Shown in pieces: positions 1-6,821 of a stretch of DNA of 8,074 nt. The notes beneath the pieces were generated by a model. It was not told the origin of the DNA and searched no databases. It worked only from the letters and a program-made list of their open reading frames with translations. Origin of the DNA: an uncultured Eubacteriales bacterium. GTDB lineage: Bacteria; Bacillota_A; Clostridia; Oscillospirales; Acutalibacteraceae. The DNA is taken from positions 1 through 8,074 of the forward strand of contig CAKSGI010000070.1 of NCBI GenBank assembly GCA_934454005.1, written 5' to 3'. Each line of letters opens with the position of its first letter. The stretch's first letter is position 1. A program made the translations under genes and the position numbers.

Positions 1-899
1 GATCTTAACAATTTTAGGCATCCATAAACAGTTGAATATGCATCACTAAGTGCTCCTCCGACTATTGGAACAAAACTATTAATTGCAAATCTCATTCCTT
101 TAGTTTTAACATTGTCAGTTGCAGACGATACAAATGTTTGTAAAGACAATAACGTAACAAATATTGCCATAGTAAATTCTAAAACCCATTTTACAATTTT
201 ATTAAAGATATCACCTAAACCTGATAAATTAACTTTTGATGACACCGAAGAAACCATTGTAATAGCTAAAATCATGTTAAGAATTGGAACTAATATTCTA
301 GAAGCAATTTGCGATATAATATTTCCCGCTGCTATCATCATAAAATTATAGCTCCCAGCTGTTGCAACTTGTCCAGAAGAAATCATTAATCCAGAAATAA
401 CTGGTATATAAATAAACATAAAATTTGATGTATCCTTAATAACAGAAGATAAATTATCTATACACTTAACTTCCTGTTCAATTATGCATCCACAAATACA
501 TAATGTACTAACAATTCCTAAAACTCTTGAAAGTGGTTTATCCCCAAAAGATGTTTTTAATCCATTAAACAGAGCACATAAAAGTGTAATTGACAAAATA
601 ACAGCTATAGATCTAATTGGTTCATATGAAGTTTTTTTTACTATGTCTAGTATTTCATAAAAAACTTCAGAAGATTTAATATTAGATATTTCATCCCAAT
701 CAGGCCCCGATATTCCTATATTTTTTAAACTGTTTTTTGTACTTTTCGGAATACTATCCGTTATTTTATCAGCACCACTCATTTTTAATTGATCATTATA
801 TATACCTTCAAATTCTTTATCATTATTAGCGCTTACTATCAATGGAAAATCAAATAATAATATCGCTAAAAATAATATAATTAATATTCCTTTTTTCAT
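1..899 (-). CDS. spoIIIAE: Stage III sporulation protein AE, 3' end beyond the window
   Basis: SpoIIIAE is a polytopic membrane protein of the SpoIIIA-SpoIIQ complex, made in the mother cell and placed in the outer forespore membrane. I translated the minus strand by eye from the ATG at 899 and got an open frame of 299 codons running off the window at position 1; family members are near 400 residues, so about a quarter is missing. Residues 1-24 look like a signal peptide: KK, a long hydrophobic core, then VSA before NN. A polar stretch of about 70 residues with the motif SGPDWDEI (64-71) follows. Hydrophobic segments then lie near 97-113, 124-140, 159-175, 183-219 and 237-258. The start is 9 nt after the spoIIIAD stop, with an AGGTG-like site overlapping that stop. 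Assignment rests on family resemblance plus position as fifth gene of the operon. Confidence 0.93.
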   Translation of the reverse strand, partial: MKKGILIILFLAILLFDFPLIVSANNDKEFEGIYNDQLKMSGADKITDSIPKSTKNSLKNIGISGPDWDEISNIKSSEVFYEILDIVKKTSYEPIRSIAVILSITLLCALFNGLKTSFGDKPLSRVLGIVSTLCICGCIIEQEVKCIDNLSSVIKDTSNFMFIYIPVISGLMISSGQVATAGSYNFMMIAAGNIISQIASRILVPILNMILAITMVSSVSSKVNLSGLGDIFNKIVKWVLEFTMAIFVTLLSLQTFVSSATDNVKTKGMRFAINSFVPIVGGALSDAYSTVYGCLKLLR

Positions 900-908
900 A
901 TCCTACAC

Positions 909-1295
909 CTATCTGATAAGATCTATAGCAATATTTGTAATTTTCTCAAATAGTGGAAGAGATATAATTAAAATAGCTATTTTTCCAGCAATCTCAATTT
1001 TAGAAGATAATGCTATCTCCCCTGCATCTTTACAAACGTCTGATGCAAACTGTGTTAAAAAGCAAATACCTAACGATTTAAAAAGAACGCTTATGTATTT
1101 TAATGATATATTTGTTGAATCCAATAATTTTTGTATATGATCTATAATTCCTTTAACTCTGCAAAATACAATAGCTAAAATGAGTATACCTGCAATTATA
1201 CTAATAACAACAGAATATTCTGGACTATATTTTTTTATCATTACAGAAATTAAAGCCGCTAAAATACCTATTAAACAAATAGAAATTATCTCCAT
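909..1295 (-). CDS. spoIIIAD: Stage III sporulation protein AD
   Basis: Small polytopic membrane protein of the SpoIIIA channel complex; it is homologous to SpoIIIAC and thought to sit with it in the outer forespore membrane. The product has 128 residues from the ATG at 1295, starting MEIISI. Hydrophobic segments lie near 2-20, 28-46, 66-84 and 103-122. The stretch KDAGEIALSSKIEIAGKIAI near the C-terminus matches the strongly conserved family pattern KDAGQ..IASKIELAGK. The frame stays open upstream to a TTG at 1310, inside spoIIIAC, but the ATG gives the family's usual N-terminus and was chosen. No strong ribosome binding site precedes it (only GGGTTG), so translation is probably coupled to spoIIIAC, which ends 4 nt upstream. 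Confidence 0.95.
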   Translation of the reverse strand: MEIISICLIGILAALISVMIKKYSPEYSVVISIIAGILILAIVFCRVKGIIDHIQKLLDSTNISLKYISVLFKSLGICFLTQFASDVCKDAGEIALSSKIEIAGKIAILIISLPLFEKITNIAIDLIR

Positions 1296-1299
1296 AATA

Positions 1300-1494
1300 C
1301 TACAACCCAAAAACTGATTTTATAGTTTTAAACAACTGATCTATTTGCTTTATAATCATCATTAACACAACTATTAATCCTGCAAGAGTCGTCATCATCG
1401 CCTGTTCTTCTCTGCCTGATCTAACCAGCAGTTGATTTAATATAGATACAATTATTCCAATAGCTGCAATTTTAAAAATTAAATCTACTTCCAT
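1300..1494 (-). CDS. spoIIIAC: Stage III sporulation protein AC
   Basis: A 64-residue membrane protein of the SpoIIIA complex, the usual size for the family. Two hydrophobic helices (about 5-23 and 34-49) are joined by the short polar turn RSGREEQ (25-31). This resembles the conserved SpoIIIAC layout, with a KxGR/KxEQA-like loop between helices. An excellent GGAGGA ribosome binding site at 1501-1506 lies 6 nt before the ATG. The gene begins 16 nt after spoIIIAB and ends 4 nt before spoIIIAD. In known spore formers it acts at the outer forespore membrane after engulfment; that role here is inferred from family and operon order. Confidence 0.95.
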   Translation of the reverse strand: MEVDLIFKIAAIGIIVSILNQLLVRSGREEQAMMTTLAGLIVVLMMIIKQIDQLFKTIKSVFGL

Positions 1495-1510
1495 AAAAAT
1501 TCCTCCACTT

Positions 1511-2017
1511 TTAACACATAAGCAAAGCTATTGCTATTCCAGAAAATACTCCTAACATAATATAAATACGTCCTTTTTTTTGTTTATTTTCATTTGCAGA
1601 ATCTAAAATTTCATTCATCAATTTTATGTTGAGCTCACAATGTGATAATTGCCCTTCTACATCGCTTTCTCCGAGATTTAACCCAAAATCTTTTATAAGA
1701 TTAATATCCTCTACTAAAAGACCCGTATCTTTATTAATTTTGCTCAATGATTCCTCCCATGCCTTAGAAAACGGCAATCCATTCTCCATATTTTTAATAC
1801 AACTTTTTATAAATGGTGATATACCCTGCACACACTCTTGTCTTTTCAATATTTCTATAATGGGTATTGCAGAAAATCTCATTTGTGTTTCACAAAATGA
1901 TATAAATTTTATATATTGATTCAAAAAATCAACTCTCATACTTAATCTACGCGATGCCATACAACCTGCTATTGTCCCTGATAAGATCAACATTATTGAA
2001 CCTATTAATTTTATCAT
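1511..2017 (-). CDS. spoIIIAB: Stage III sporulation protein AB
   Basis: SpoIIIAB resembles GspF/PilC-type inner membrane components of type II secretion and type IV pilus machines, and is the likely partner of the SpoIIIAA ATPase. The product has 168 residues, close to the family length. There is an N-terminal hydrophobic segment (3-19), a mostly helical soluble region including FCETQMRFSAIPIIEIL (41-57) and FGLNLGESDVEGQ (110-122), and a C-terminal hydrophobic segment (about 151-167). The pattern R.S.RV..L......I..LETEI.....PL.E.L seen in the family is recognisable. The start at 2017 is fixed by an exact AAGGAGG nine bases upstream. It lies inside the end of spoIIIAA, so the two reading frames share 71 nt. 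Confidence 0.95.
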   Translation of the reverse strand: MIKLIGSIMLILSGTIAGCMASRRLSMRVDFLNQYIKFISFCETQMRFSAIPIIEILKRQECVQGISPFIKSCIKNMENGLPFSKAWEESLSKINKDTGLLVEDINLIKDFGLNLGESDVEGQLSHCELNIKLMNEILDSANENKQKKGRIYIMLGVFSGIAIALLMC

Positions 2018-2963
2018 TTATTTCTTCCTCCTTATATATTTTTTCAACGCTTCCTGGATTACTTTTATCCTTCATCATAACAATATTCTTAAATGCCCCT
2101 GTATCCACAAGCCTTTGAGCAGATTTTCTTTTTACAAATTCATTTATGCTTCCTGCATGTATACTCGAAATAACACAAACTCCTGCATTTAATCCCGATT
2201 TTAAGGCCAGTACATCCTCTTTATTGCCTATTTCGTCACAAATTATAACCTCCGGTGACAACGATCTTATAGCTTGAATTATTCCGTCTCCCTTAGGATA
2301 TAAATTTAAGACATCACAAAACCCCAAATCATTCTGTGCAACCCCTAAATACATTGACGAAAGTTCTCCTCGTTCATCTACAATAACTACTTTTTTCATA
2401 TACCCAAGACTACCATTAGATAATGTTCTAGCTATTTCTCTTAGTAGTGTTGTTTTTCCACAAGCTGGTGGTCCTACTAACAATGTCCCTTCATTTCCAT
2501 CACCTATTGCAGATATAAAATCACTATTTTCTATATAAACTTGTTTAGCTATTCGTATATTCATAGAAGATATGTCCCTTATTCCAACTATATCTTCATT
2601 ACTCAATACAGCTGTTCCGCATATTCCAACTCTATGTCCACCCTTTATTGTTATGAATCCATTTTTAATTTCAGATTGATAACTATAAATTGAATAATCA
2701 CACATTTTTTTAAATATCTCTAGTATTTCCTGCTGATTTATATCTACAAGATTCGCATCCATACAAGATGTAACCATACCAAGTTTAGTTACAAAATAAA
2801 TATTCTGAGAACAATTTATCATTATTGGCTTATTTACTCTGAGTCGTATTTCTTGTGCCATAAAAATAATCTCTTTTGGAATCTTGCTCATTACATCCTT
2901 TATTTCAATAGGAAAATATTCTATTATTTCTTTAAACGTTTTTATAATTTTTAATTCATTCAT
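1947..2963 (-). CDS. spoIIIAA: Stage III sporulation protein AA, secretion-type ATPase
   Basis: ATPase of the SpoIIIA complex, related to type II/IV secretion ATPases and acting on the mother-cell side of the outer forespore membrane. From the ATG at 2963 the product has 338 residues. It shows a Walker A motif GPPACGKTT (164-172), the conserved block VVIVDERGELSS (192-203), GVAQND (207-212), and a Walker B-like PEVIICDEIG (237-246), followed by SSIHAG (266-271). An in-frame ATG at 2993 would add ten residues but has no ribosome binding site; the chosen start has GAAAGGA ten bases upstream. The last 23 residues (316-338) are encoded in the overlap with spoIIIAB and lie beyond the point where the ATPase fold appears to end. 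The gene is first in the operon and is probably driven by SigE, but I could not see a clear SigE promoter. Confidence 0.95.
   Translation of the reverse strand: MNELKIIKTFKEIIEYFPIEIKDVMSKIPKEIIFMAQEIRLRVNKPIMINCSQNIYFVTKLGMVTSCMDANLVDINQQEILEIFKKMCDYSIYSYQSEIKNGFITIKGGHRVGICGTAVLSNEDIVGIRDISSMNIRIAKQVYIENSDFISAIGDGNEGTLLVGPPACGKTTLLREIARTLSNGSLGYMKKVVIVDERGELSSMYLGVAQNDLGFCDVLNLYPKGDGIIQAIRSLSPEVIICDEIGNKEDVLALKSGLNAGVCVISSIHAGSINEFVKRKSAQRLVDTGAFKNIVMMKDKSNPGSVEKIYKEEEINDKINRFNNVDLIRDNSRLYGIA
2027..2033 (-). promoter_or_regulatory. Ribosome binding site of spoIIIAB
   Basis: AAGGAGG on the minus strand, nine bases before the ATG at 2017. It is a full match to the anti-Shine-Dalgarno sequence and lies inside the spoIIIAA reading frame. 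It decides the spoIIIAB start and shows that the overlap between the two genes is real rather than a start-calling artefact. Confidence 0.85.
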
Positions 2964-3081
2964 AATTATGCCGTCCTTTCTTTGTAAATACATATGGACA
3001 AACTTATAAATTTAGAACTAATATTATTAAATTAAAAAACACATTTAAAATTTAACTTATTAGAAACAACCTTATATACAC

Positions 3082-3111
3082 AAAAAAGAACAGCAAAAGC
3101 TGTTCTTTTTT
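3082..3111 (-). terminator. Rho-independent terminator after the Nudix gene
   Basis: Perfect inverted repeat: GAACAGC (3088-3094), loop AAAA, GCTGTTC (3099-3105), flanked by six A and six T. Read on the minus strand, it ends in a run of six T, 33 nt past the Nudix stop codon. It separates that gene from spoIIIAA, so the sporulation operon should have its own promoter between about 2964 and 3081. The symmetry would also allow termination on the plus strand, but no plus-strand gene ends here. Confidence 0.85.
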
Positions 3112-3143
3112 ACAAAGCCGCGTCACAAAACACTTAACAATAT

Positions 3144-3689
3144 TTATATTATTCCTCTCTTTAAAAGTTCATATGTTTTCAAAATAGCCACCTGACTCTT
3201 TGAATCAAAAATCTCATTATTAAGTACCATATTAACAGCACGTTCTATAGGTATTTTTTTTATTTCTAAAAACTCATCTTCATCTGGACAAGTTTCTCCT
3301 AGTTCTTTTACCTTACAAAAAAATATATGTATCACCTCACCGCAAGAGCCCGGGCTAGGATATAATTTTCCAAGATATGTATAGTTATCTGCGTAAGCAC
3401 CTATCTCTTCTTTAAGTTCTCTTTTACCATTTTCAAGTGGACTCTGACCCATTTCTAATTTACCGGCCGGAAGTTCCAATACCCTTTCTTTGTACGGATA
3501 TCTAAACTGCTCTACAAATATAAGTTCGTTTTCTTTTGTTAACGGAGCCAAACAAACTCCTCCCGGATGAGAAACAACTTCCCTTAAAGACTCATTTCCA
3601 TTAGGTAAAATCACTTTATCAACTACAACATTTATAATTTTTCCTTTAAATATCTCTTTACTATTAATAGTTTTCTCTGTTAAATCCAT
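3144..3689 (-). CDS. Nudix hydrolase, ADP-ribose pyrophosphatase type (NudF-like)
   Basis: Probably hydrolyses ADP-ribose or a similar nucleoside diphosphate sugar to AMP plus a sugar phosphate, in the cytoplasm. The product has 181 residues, normal for NudF. The Nudix box spans 76-98 with REL.EE.G (90-97) carrying the metal-binding glutamates. The first box glutamate, usually at the position of residue 82, is a glutamine. Downstream YPSPGSCGEVIHIFF (110-124) fits the ADP-ribose pyrophosphatase subgroup, as do the acidic DEDEF (136-140) and the FDSKSQVAIL tail (161-170). The start has GGAG about 9-10 nt upstream. The gene is transcribed alone: a SigA-like promoter lies upstream and a terminator follows. 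In clostridia such genes often sit near sporulation or xerD genes, so the location beside spoIIIA is unremarkable. Substrate is inferred. Confidence 0.9.
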   Translation of the reverse strand: MDLTEKTINSKEIFKGKIINVVVDKVILPNGNESLREVVSHPGGVCLAPLTKENELIFVEQFRYPYKERVLELPAGKLEMGQSPLENGKRELKEEIGAYADNYTYLGKLYPSPGSCGEVIHIFFCKVKELGETCPDEDEFLEIKKIPIERAVNMVLNNEIFDSKSQVAILKTYELLKRGII

Positions 3690-3716
3690 TATATCATCTC
3701 CAATTAAGTAATTTTA

Positions 3717-3751
3717 TATCATTTTTAAATATATAATATAATTAAATGATA
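3717..3751. repeat. Dyad in the divergent promoter, operator candidate
   Basis: TATCATTT (3717-3724) and AAATGATA (3744-3751) form a perfect 8-bp inverted repeat with a 19-nt centre. The midpoint (3734) falls on the overlapping -10 boxes of the two divergent promoters. The arms cover the spacer of each promoter and the start region of the other. The sequence is very AT-rich, so a chance match is possible. A regulator site is an inference. Confidence 0.35.
3732..3737 (+). promoter_or_regulatory. Probable -10 box of the M14 peptidase gene
   Basis: A perfect TATAAT on the plus strand, about 36 nt before the ATG at 3774. No good -35 is seen at 16-18 nt spacing (TAATTT at 3709-3714 is the best), so the promoter may be weak or need an activator. 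Five of its six bases are also the -10 box of the Nudix promoter on the other strand. Confidence 0.45.
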
Positions 3752-3761
3752 ATTTTTTCAA
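3733..3761 (-). promoter_or_regulatory. SigA-like promoter of the Nudix gene
   Basis: Minus-strand TTGAAA (3761-3756), a 17-nt spacer, then TATTAT (3738-3733), close to the vegetative consensus at ideal spacing. Transcription would start near 3726, giving a leader of about 37 nt. The -35 box overlaps the first base of the divergent gene's ribosome binding site region. Confidence 0.65.
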
Positions 3762-3773
3762 GGGAGTGATTAC

Positions 3774-4679
3774 ATGAAAACAGATATTTTCAATTATCAA
3801 CTACCAGATACAAAATATAGGAATAAAATTATAAACGAGTTAATCAATGAATACACATTTTTAAATCATGGTTGTTTATCACAAAGTTTATGTTTTAGAA
3901 ATATAGATTATATACAGATTGGAAATCCGGACTGCCAAATATTACTAGCCGGCGGGTTCCACGGAATGGAATGGCTTACATCCTTATTATTAATACATTT
4001 TATAAAAAATGTATCCGAATCAATAAAAAAAAGAGTTTCTATATCAGATATAAATATATCTGACTTTTTAAGATATAGAGGCATACTAGTTATACCTTGT
4101 GTAAACCCAGATGGAGTCGAAATCTCTATGCACGGGGCAAAATCCGCAGGGAGATTTTGCGAACTTGTTGAAATTGCAAGCAATGGAGATACTGATTCTT
4201 GGCAAGCTAATGCTAGAGGTGTTGATATAAATCATAATTTTGATGCAGGTTGGGAGGACTTGCACAACTTAGAATTATCTAATGGAATAATTGGTCCTGC
4301 TAAAACTCAATATGGTGGTCCATATCCAGAAAGTGAACCAGAATCATCATGCCTAACTAAGTTATGTAAAACTGTAAATATAAAACATGCTTTAGCTTTT
4401 CATAGCCAAGGCGAAGAAATATATTGGCATTATGGCAAAAATACTCCTAGAAAATCTGAATTAATGGCAAGAATACTTGCTATGAGTAGTGGATATACTG
4501 CTACCTATCCAACTGGTTTAGCCGTTGGAGGCGGATTTAAAGATTGGTTTATAGATAAATTAAAACGTCCAGCTTTTACCGTAGAAATAGGTAAAGGAAA
4601 AAATCCTCTTCCTTTATCCGACCTTGAAAAAATTTACAATGATCTCGAAGAATTACTAGTATTAAGTTTAATTATGTGA
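3774..4679 (+). CDS. M14 family zinc carboxypeptidase, likely muropeptide peptidase
   Basis: Zinc metallopeptidase of family M14. The 301-residue product covers just the catalytic domain. Zinc ligands are H63 and E66 in GGFHGMEW and H210 in LAFHSQGEE; the general base glutamate is E271 in FTVEIGKG. NPDG (111-114), R148 and N153 fit the substrate-binding positions. The arginine that normally follows N153 (NRNF in classical carboxypeptidases) is H154 here, and the block continues FDAGW. Such changes and the short form recall the gamma-D-glutamyl-diaminopimelate peptidases (M14C, such as B. subtilis YqgT) rather than digestive carboxypeptidases. There is no signal peptide, LysM domain or membrane segment, so a cytoplasmic role on muropeptides or another peptide is most likely. 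AGGGAG lies 7 nt before the ATG. The gene diverges from the Nudix gene and sits 90 nt before proB. Exact substrate unknown. Confidence 0.88.
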   Translation: MKTDIFNYQLPDTKYRNKIINELINEYTFLNHGCLSQSLCFRNIDYIQIGNPDCQILLAGGFHGMEWLTSLLLIHFIKNVSESIKKRVSISDINISDFLRYRGILVIPCVNPDGVEISMHGAKSAGRFCELVEIASNGDTDSWQANARGVDINHNFDAGWEDLHNLELSNGIIGPAKTQYGGPYPESEPESSCLTKLCKTVNIKHALAFHSQGEEIYWHYGKNTPRKSELMARILAMSSGYTATYPTGLAVGGGFKDWFIDKLKRPAFTVEIGKGKNPLPLSDLEKIYNDLEELLVLSLIM

Positions 4680-4709
4680 TAATCCATTTAAAGCCCATAA
4701 ATTATAAAA

Positions 4710-4738
4710 TTGATTCAAAATAATACATATAATAAAAT
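4710..4738 (+). promoter_or_regulatory. SigA-like promoter of proBA
   Basis: TTGATT (4710-4715), a 17-nt spacer and TAAAAT (4733-4738). A TATAAT at 4728-4733 overlaps but would be only 12 nt from this -35. Transcription would start near 4745, leaving a leader of only about 25 nt. No terminator is seen between the M14 gene and this site, so read-through from upstream is also possible. Confidence 0.5.
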
Positions 4739-4769
4739 TATAAATCAATCTTAAGGAAGAGGCTTTATT

Positions 4770-5570
4770 ATGTATAAAGATAAAATAGTTATAAAAATCG
4801 GCACATCAACATTAACATATGCAAATGGAAAAATAAACCTTAAAAGAATAGAAAGTCTTTGCAAAGTAATAAGTGAATTAAAAAACTCTGGAATACAAAT
4901 AATCTTAGTTACCTCCGGAGCAATTGGTGTCGGAATAGGGAAACTAGGATTAACCTCGAGGCCAAATTCTACTAAAGAACGTCAAGCACTTGCCGCAATA
5001 GGTCAATGCGAACTTATGGCAATATACAGCAAATTTTTCGGATTATATGGAAACTACGTAGCACAACTGCTCTTAACACAAGATGTAATATCGAATAACA
5101 TTTCAAAAAATAATGTTGTCAACACTTTTCAAAGCTTATTTAAAATGAATATTCTTCCCATTGTAAATGAAAATGATAGCGTTTCAACCGCTGAAATAAA
5201 TGGTTCTAATTTTGGAGACAATGATAGACTTTCTGCCATAGTTGCCAAAATAATAGAGGCAAATTCTTTAATTATTTTAACCGACACAGACGGTTTATAC
5301 GATTCCAATCCCTTTAAAAATCATAATGCAATGCTTATTCATACAGTTAACAAAATAGATAATAAAATAAAAAATATGGCCGAAGACAGCTTATCAAACA
5401 GAGGTACTGGCGGAATGATATCCAAGATTCAAGCTGCAGAAATCGTCACAAATCATGGTATAACCTGTTATATAATAAATGGTAACAATCCACATAATCT
5501 ATATAAAATATTTGAAAATAAAAAAATTGGAACACAATTTCTACCACAAAAAGGGAGATTTAAAACATGA
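4770..5570 (+). CDS. proB: Glutamate 5-kinase, short form without PUA domain
   Basis: Phosphorylates L-glutamate to gamma-glutamyl phosphate with ATP, the first and usually proline-inhibited step of proline synthesis, in the cytoplasm. The 266-residue product is a complete amino acid kinase domain: VIKIGTSTLT (7-16), VTSGAIGVGIGKLG (47-60), ALAAIGQCELM (73-83), IVNENDSV (131-138), FGDNDRLSAIVA (148-159), TDTDGLYDSNP (171-181) and RGTGGMISKIQAA (211-223). E. coli and B. subtilis ProB are about 365 residues and end in a PUA domain, which is absent here; the stop codon overlaps proA, so this is not a local truncation by frameshift. The start has GAGG 7 nt upstream within AAGGAAGAGG. It is translationally coupled to proA through ATGA. 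Confidence 0.97.
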   Translation: MYKDKIVIKIGTSTLTYANGKINLKRIESLCKVISELKNSGIQIILVTSGAIGVGIGKLGLTSRPNSTKERQALAAIGQCELMAIYSKFFGLYGNYVAQLLLTQDVISNNISKNNVVNTFQSLFKMNILPIVNENDSVSTAEINGSNFGDNDRLSAIVAKIIEANSLIILTDTDGLYDSNPFKNHNAMLIHTVNKIDNKIKNMAEDSLSNRGTGGMISKIQAAEIVTNHGITCYIINGNNPHNLYKIFENKKIGTQFLPQKGRFKT

Positions 5571-6811
5571 CGGAAATAGAAATAATAGGTAAAAAATCTA
5601 AACTTGCATCAAAAAAACTTATAAATTTAGGAAACAAAAAAAATTTAGCGTTAAAAAACATTGCAGATAACCTTATTGCAAATTACGACAAAACAATTAC
5701 TTCAAATATGCTAGACTTAGAAAGCGGAAAAATTTCTGGTTTATCAAATTCATTTTTAGATCGTCTCGCTTTGGATAAATCCAGAATAGAAGCCATAGTA
5801 AAAAGCATTTATAAAATTATTGCTATGGAAGATCCCATAGGCAAAATAGTTAGCGGCCACATTACAAAAGATGGCCTAGAAATCAAAAAAGTAACTGTCC
5901 CCCTTGGAGTTATCGGCCTTATATATGAGTCCAGACCCAATGTTACTGTAGATGCCGCTTGTTTATGCTTAAAAGCCGGAAACTCTATTATTCTTCGCGG
6001 TGGGAAAGAAGCTATTAACACGAACTCCTGTCTTGTAGAAATAATTAGAGACTCTATTAAAAGTGCTGGTTTACCTGAAGACTCAGTACAACTAATTAAA
6101 GATACTTCTAGAAAATCTGCCTTAGAATTGATGTCTCTAAATAAATATCTCGACGTCCTCATTCCTAGGGGAAGTGCAAAATTAATAAAATCTGTAACGG
6201 AGAACTCTAGAGTCCCTGTTATAAAAACTGGTTCCGGTAACTGCCACATTTACGTTGACAAATTTGCTAACATAGATACAGCTGTAAACATAATTTTTAA
6301 TGCAAAAACTTCTAGGCCCTCTGTTTGTAATGCCGTAGAAACTGTATTAATCCACAAAGATATAGCTACAAAAGCCCTGCCAAAAATAAAAGATAAACTT
6401 CAAACTAAAAACGTTGAGCTTATAGGATGTCACAAAACAATAAAAGTCTTAGGGAACAAAGTTATCCCCGCAACAGACCTTGATTGGTCAACAGAATACC
6501 TTGATTATAAACTTGCTATAAAGGTTGTAGAAAATTTTAGCGATGCTATTAACCACATATCATTATACTCAACAGGACACAGTGAATGTATAATAACATC
6601 TGACTATAATAGAGCCATACGTTTCACTTCACTAGTTGATTCAGCTGCTGTTTACGTAAACGCTTCTACAAGATTTACAGACGGTGGTAAATTTGGCCTT
6701 GGAGCGGAAATCGGAATTTCTACTCAAAAGCTTCACGCTAGAGGCCCAATGGGAATAAATGAATTAACTTCTTACAAGTTTATAATTACAGGAGATGGAC
6801 AAATAAGGTAA
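5567..6811 (+). CDS. proA: Gamma-glutamyl phosphate reductase
   Basis: Reduces gamma-glutamyl phosphate with NADPH to glutamate 5-semialdehyde, which cyclises to pyrroline-5-carboxylate; a reductase (ProC, not in this window) then makes proline. The 414 residues match the family length. Visible landmarks are VPLGVIGLIYESRPNVTVDA (111-130), LRGGKEA (143-149), the catalytic cysteine C254 in RPSVCNAVETVLIH (250-263), TGSGNCHIYVD (221-231), and the C-terminal FGLGAEIGIS (376-385) and ARGPMGINELTSYK (391-404). The ATG overlaps the proB stop by 4 nt, and AAGGGAG lies 9 nt upstream inside proB. ProA and ProB act together to channel the unstable phosphate, which fits the coupling. Confidence 0.98.
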   Translation: MTEIEIIGKKSKLASKKLINLGNKKNLALKNIADNLIANYDKTITSNMLDLESGKISGLSNSFLDRLALDKSRIEAIVKSIYKIIAMEDPIGKIVSGHITKDGLEIKKVTVPLGVIGLIYESRPNVTVDAACLCLKAGNSIILRGGKEAINTNSCLVEIIRDSIKSAGLPEDSVQLIKDTSRKSALELMSLNKYLDVLIPRGSAKLIKSVTENSRVPVIKTGSGNCHIYVDKFANIDTAVNIIFNAKTSRPSVCNAVETVLIHKDIATKALPKIKDKLQTKNVELIGCHKTIKVLGNKVIPATDLDWSTEYLDYKLAIKVVENFSDAINHISLYSTGHSECIITSDYNRAIRFTSLVDSAAVYVNASTRFTDGGKFGLGAEIGISTQKLHARGPMGINELTSYKFIITGDGQIR

Positions 6812-6821
6812 TGGAGGCACT

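Noticed and set aside
112..351. Open frame of 79 codons on the plus strand.
   Set aside because: Lies entirely within spoIIIAE on the other strand, has no ribosome binding site and a composition typical of an antisense shadow.
1296..1310. Longer spoIIIAD starting at TTG 1310 and overlapping spoIIIAC.
   Set aside because: The ATG at 1295 gives the family's usual N-terminus and avoids the overlap; the TTG has no ribosome binding site.
1626..1919. Open frame of 97 codons on the plus strand.
   Set aside because: Antisense to spoIIIAB, which has strong family and ribosome binding site support.
2964..3081. A SigE promoter for the spoIIIA operon, with CATATGTA (minus strand, near 2988-2995) as a possible -10.
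   Set aside because: No acceptable SigE -35 lies 13-15 nt upstream, and CATATGTA is a poor match to CATACAAT. A promoter is expected here, but I cannot place it.
3908..4183. Open frame of 91 codons on the minus strand.
   Set aside because: Antisense to the N-terminal half of the M14 peptidase, whose catalytic motifs show the plus strand is coding.
4689..4767. Two nested inverted repeats before proB (TAAAGCC/GGCTTTA and ATTGATT/AATCAAT) that could fold over the ribosome binding site.
   Set aside because: The left arms lie upstream of, or inside, the likely promoter, so they would be transcribed only by read-through. Arms of 7 bp in such AT-rich DNA are expected by chance.
5809..6249. Open frame of 146 codons on the minus strand.
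   Set aside because: Antisense to proA; the translated protein has no recognisable domain and proA is intact on the other strand.
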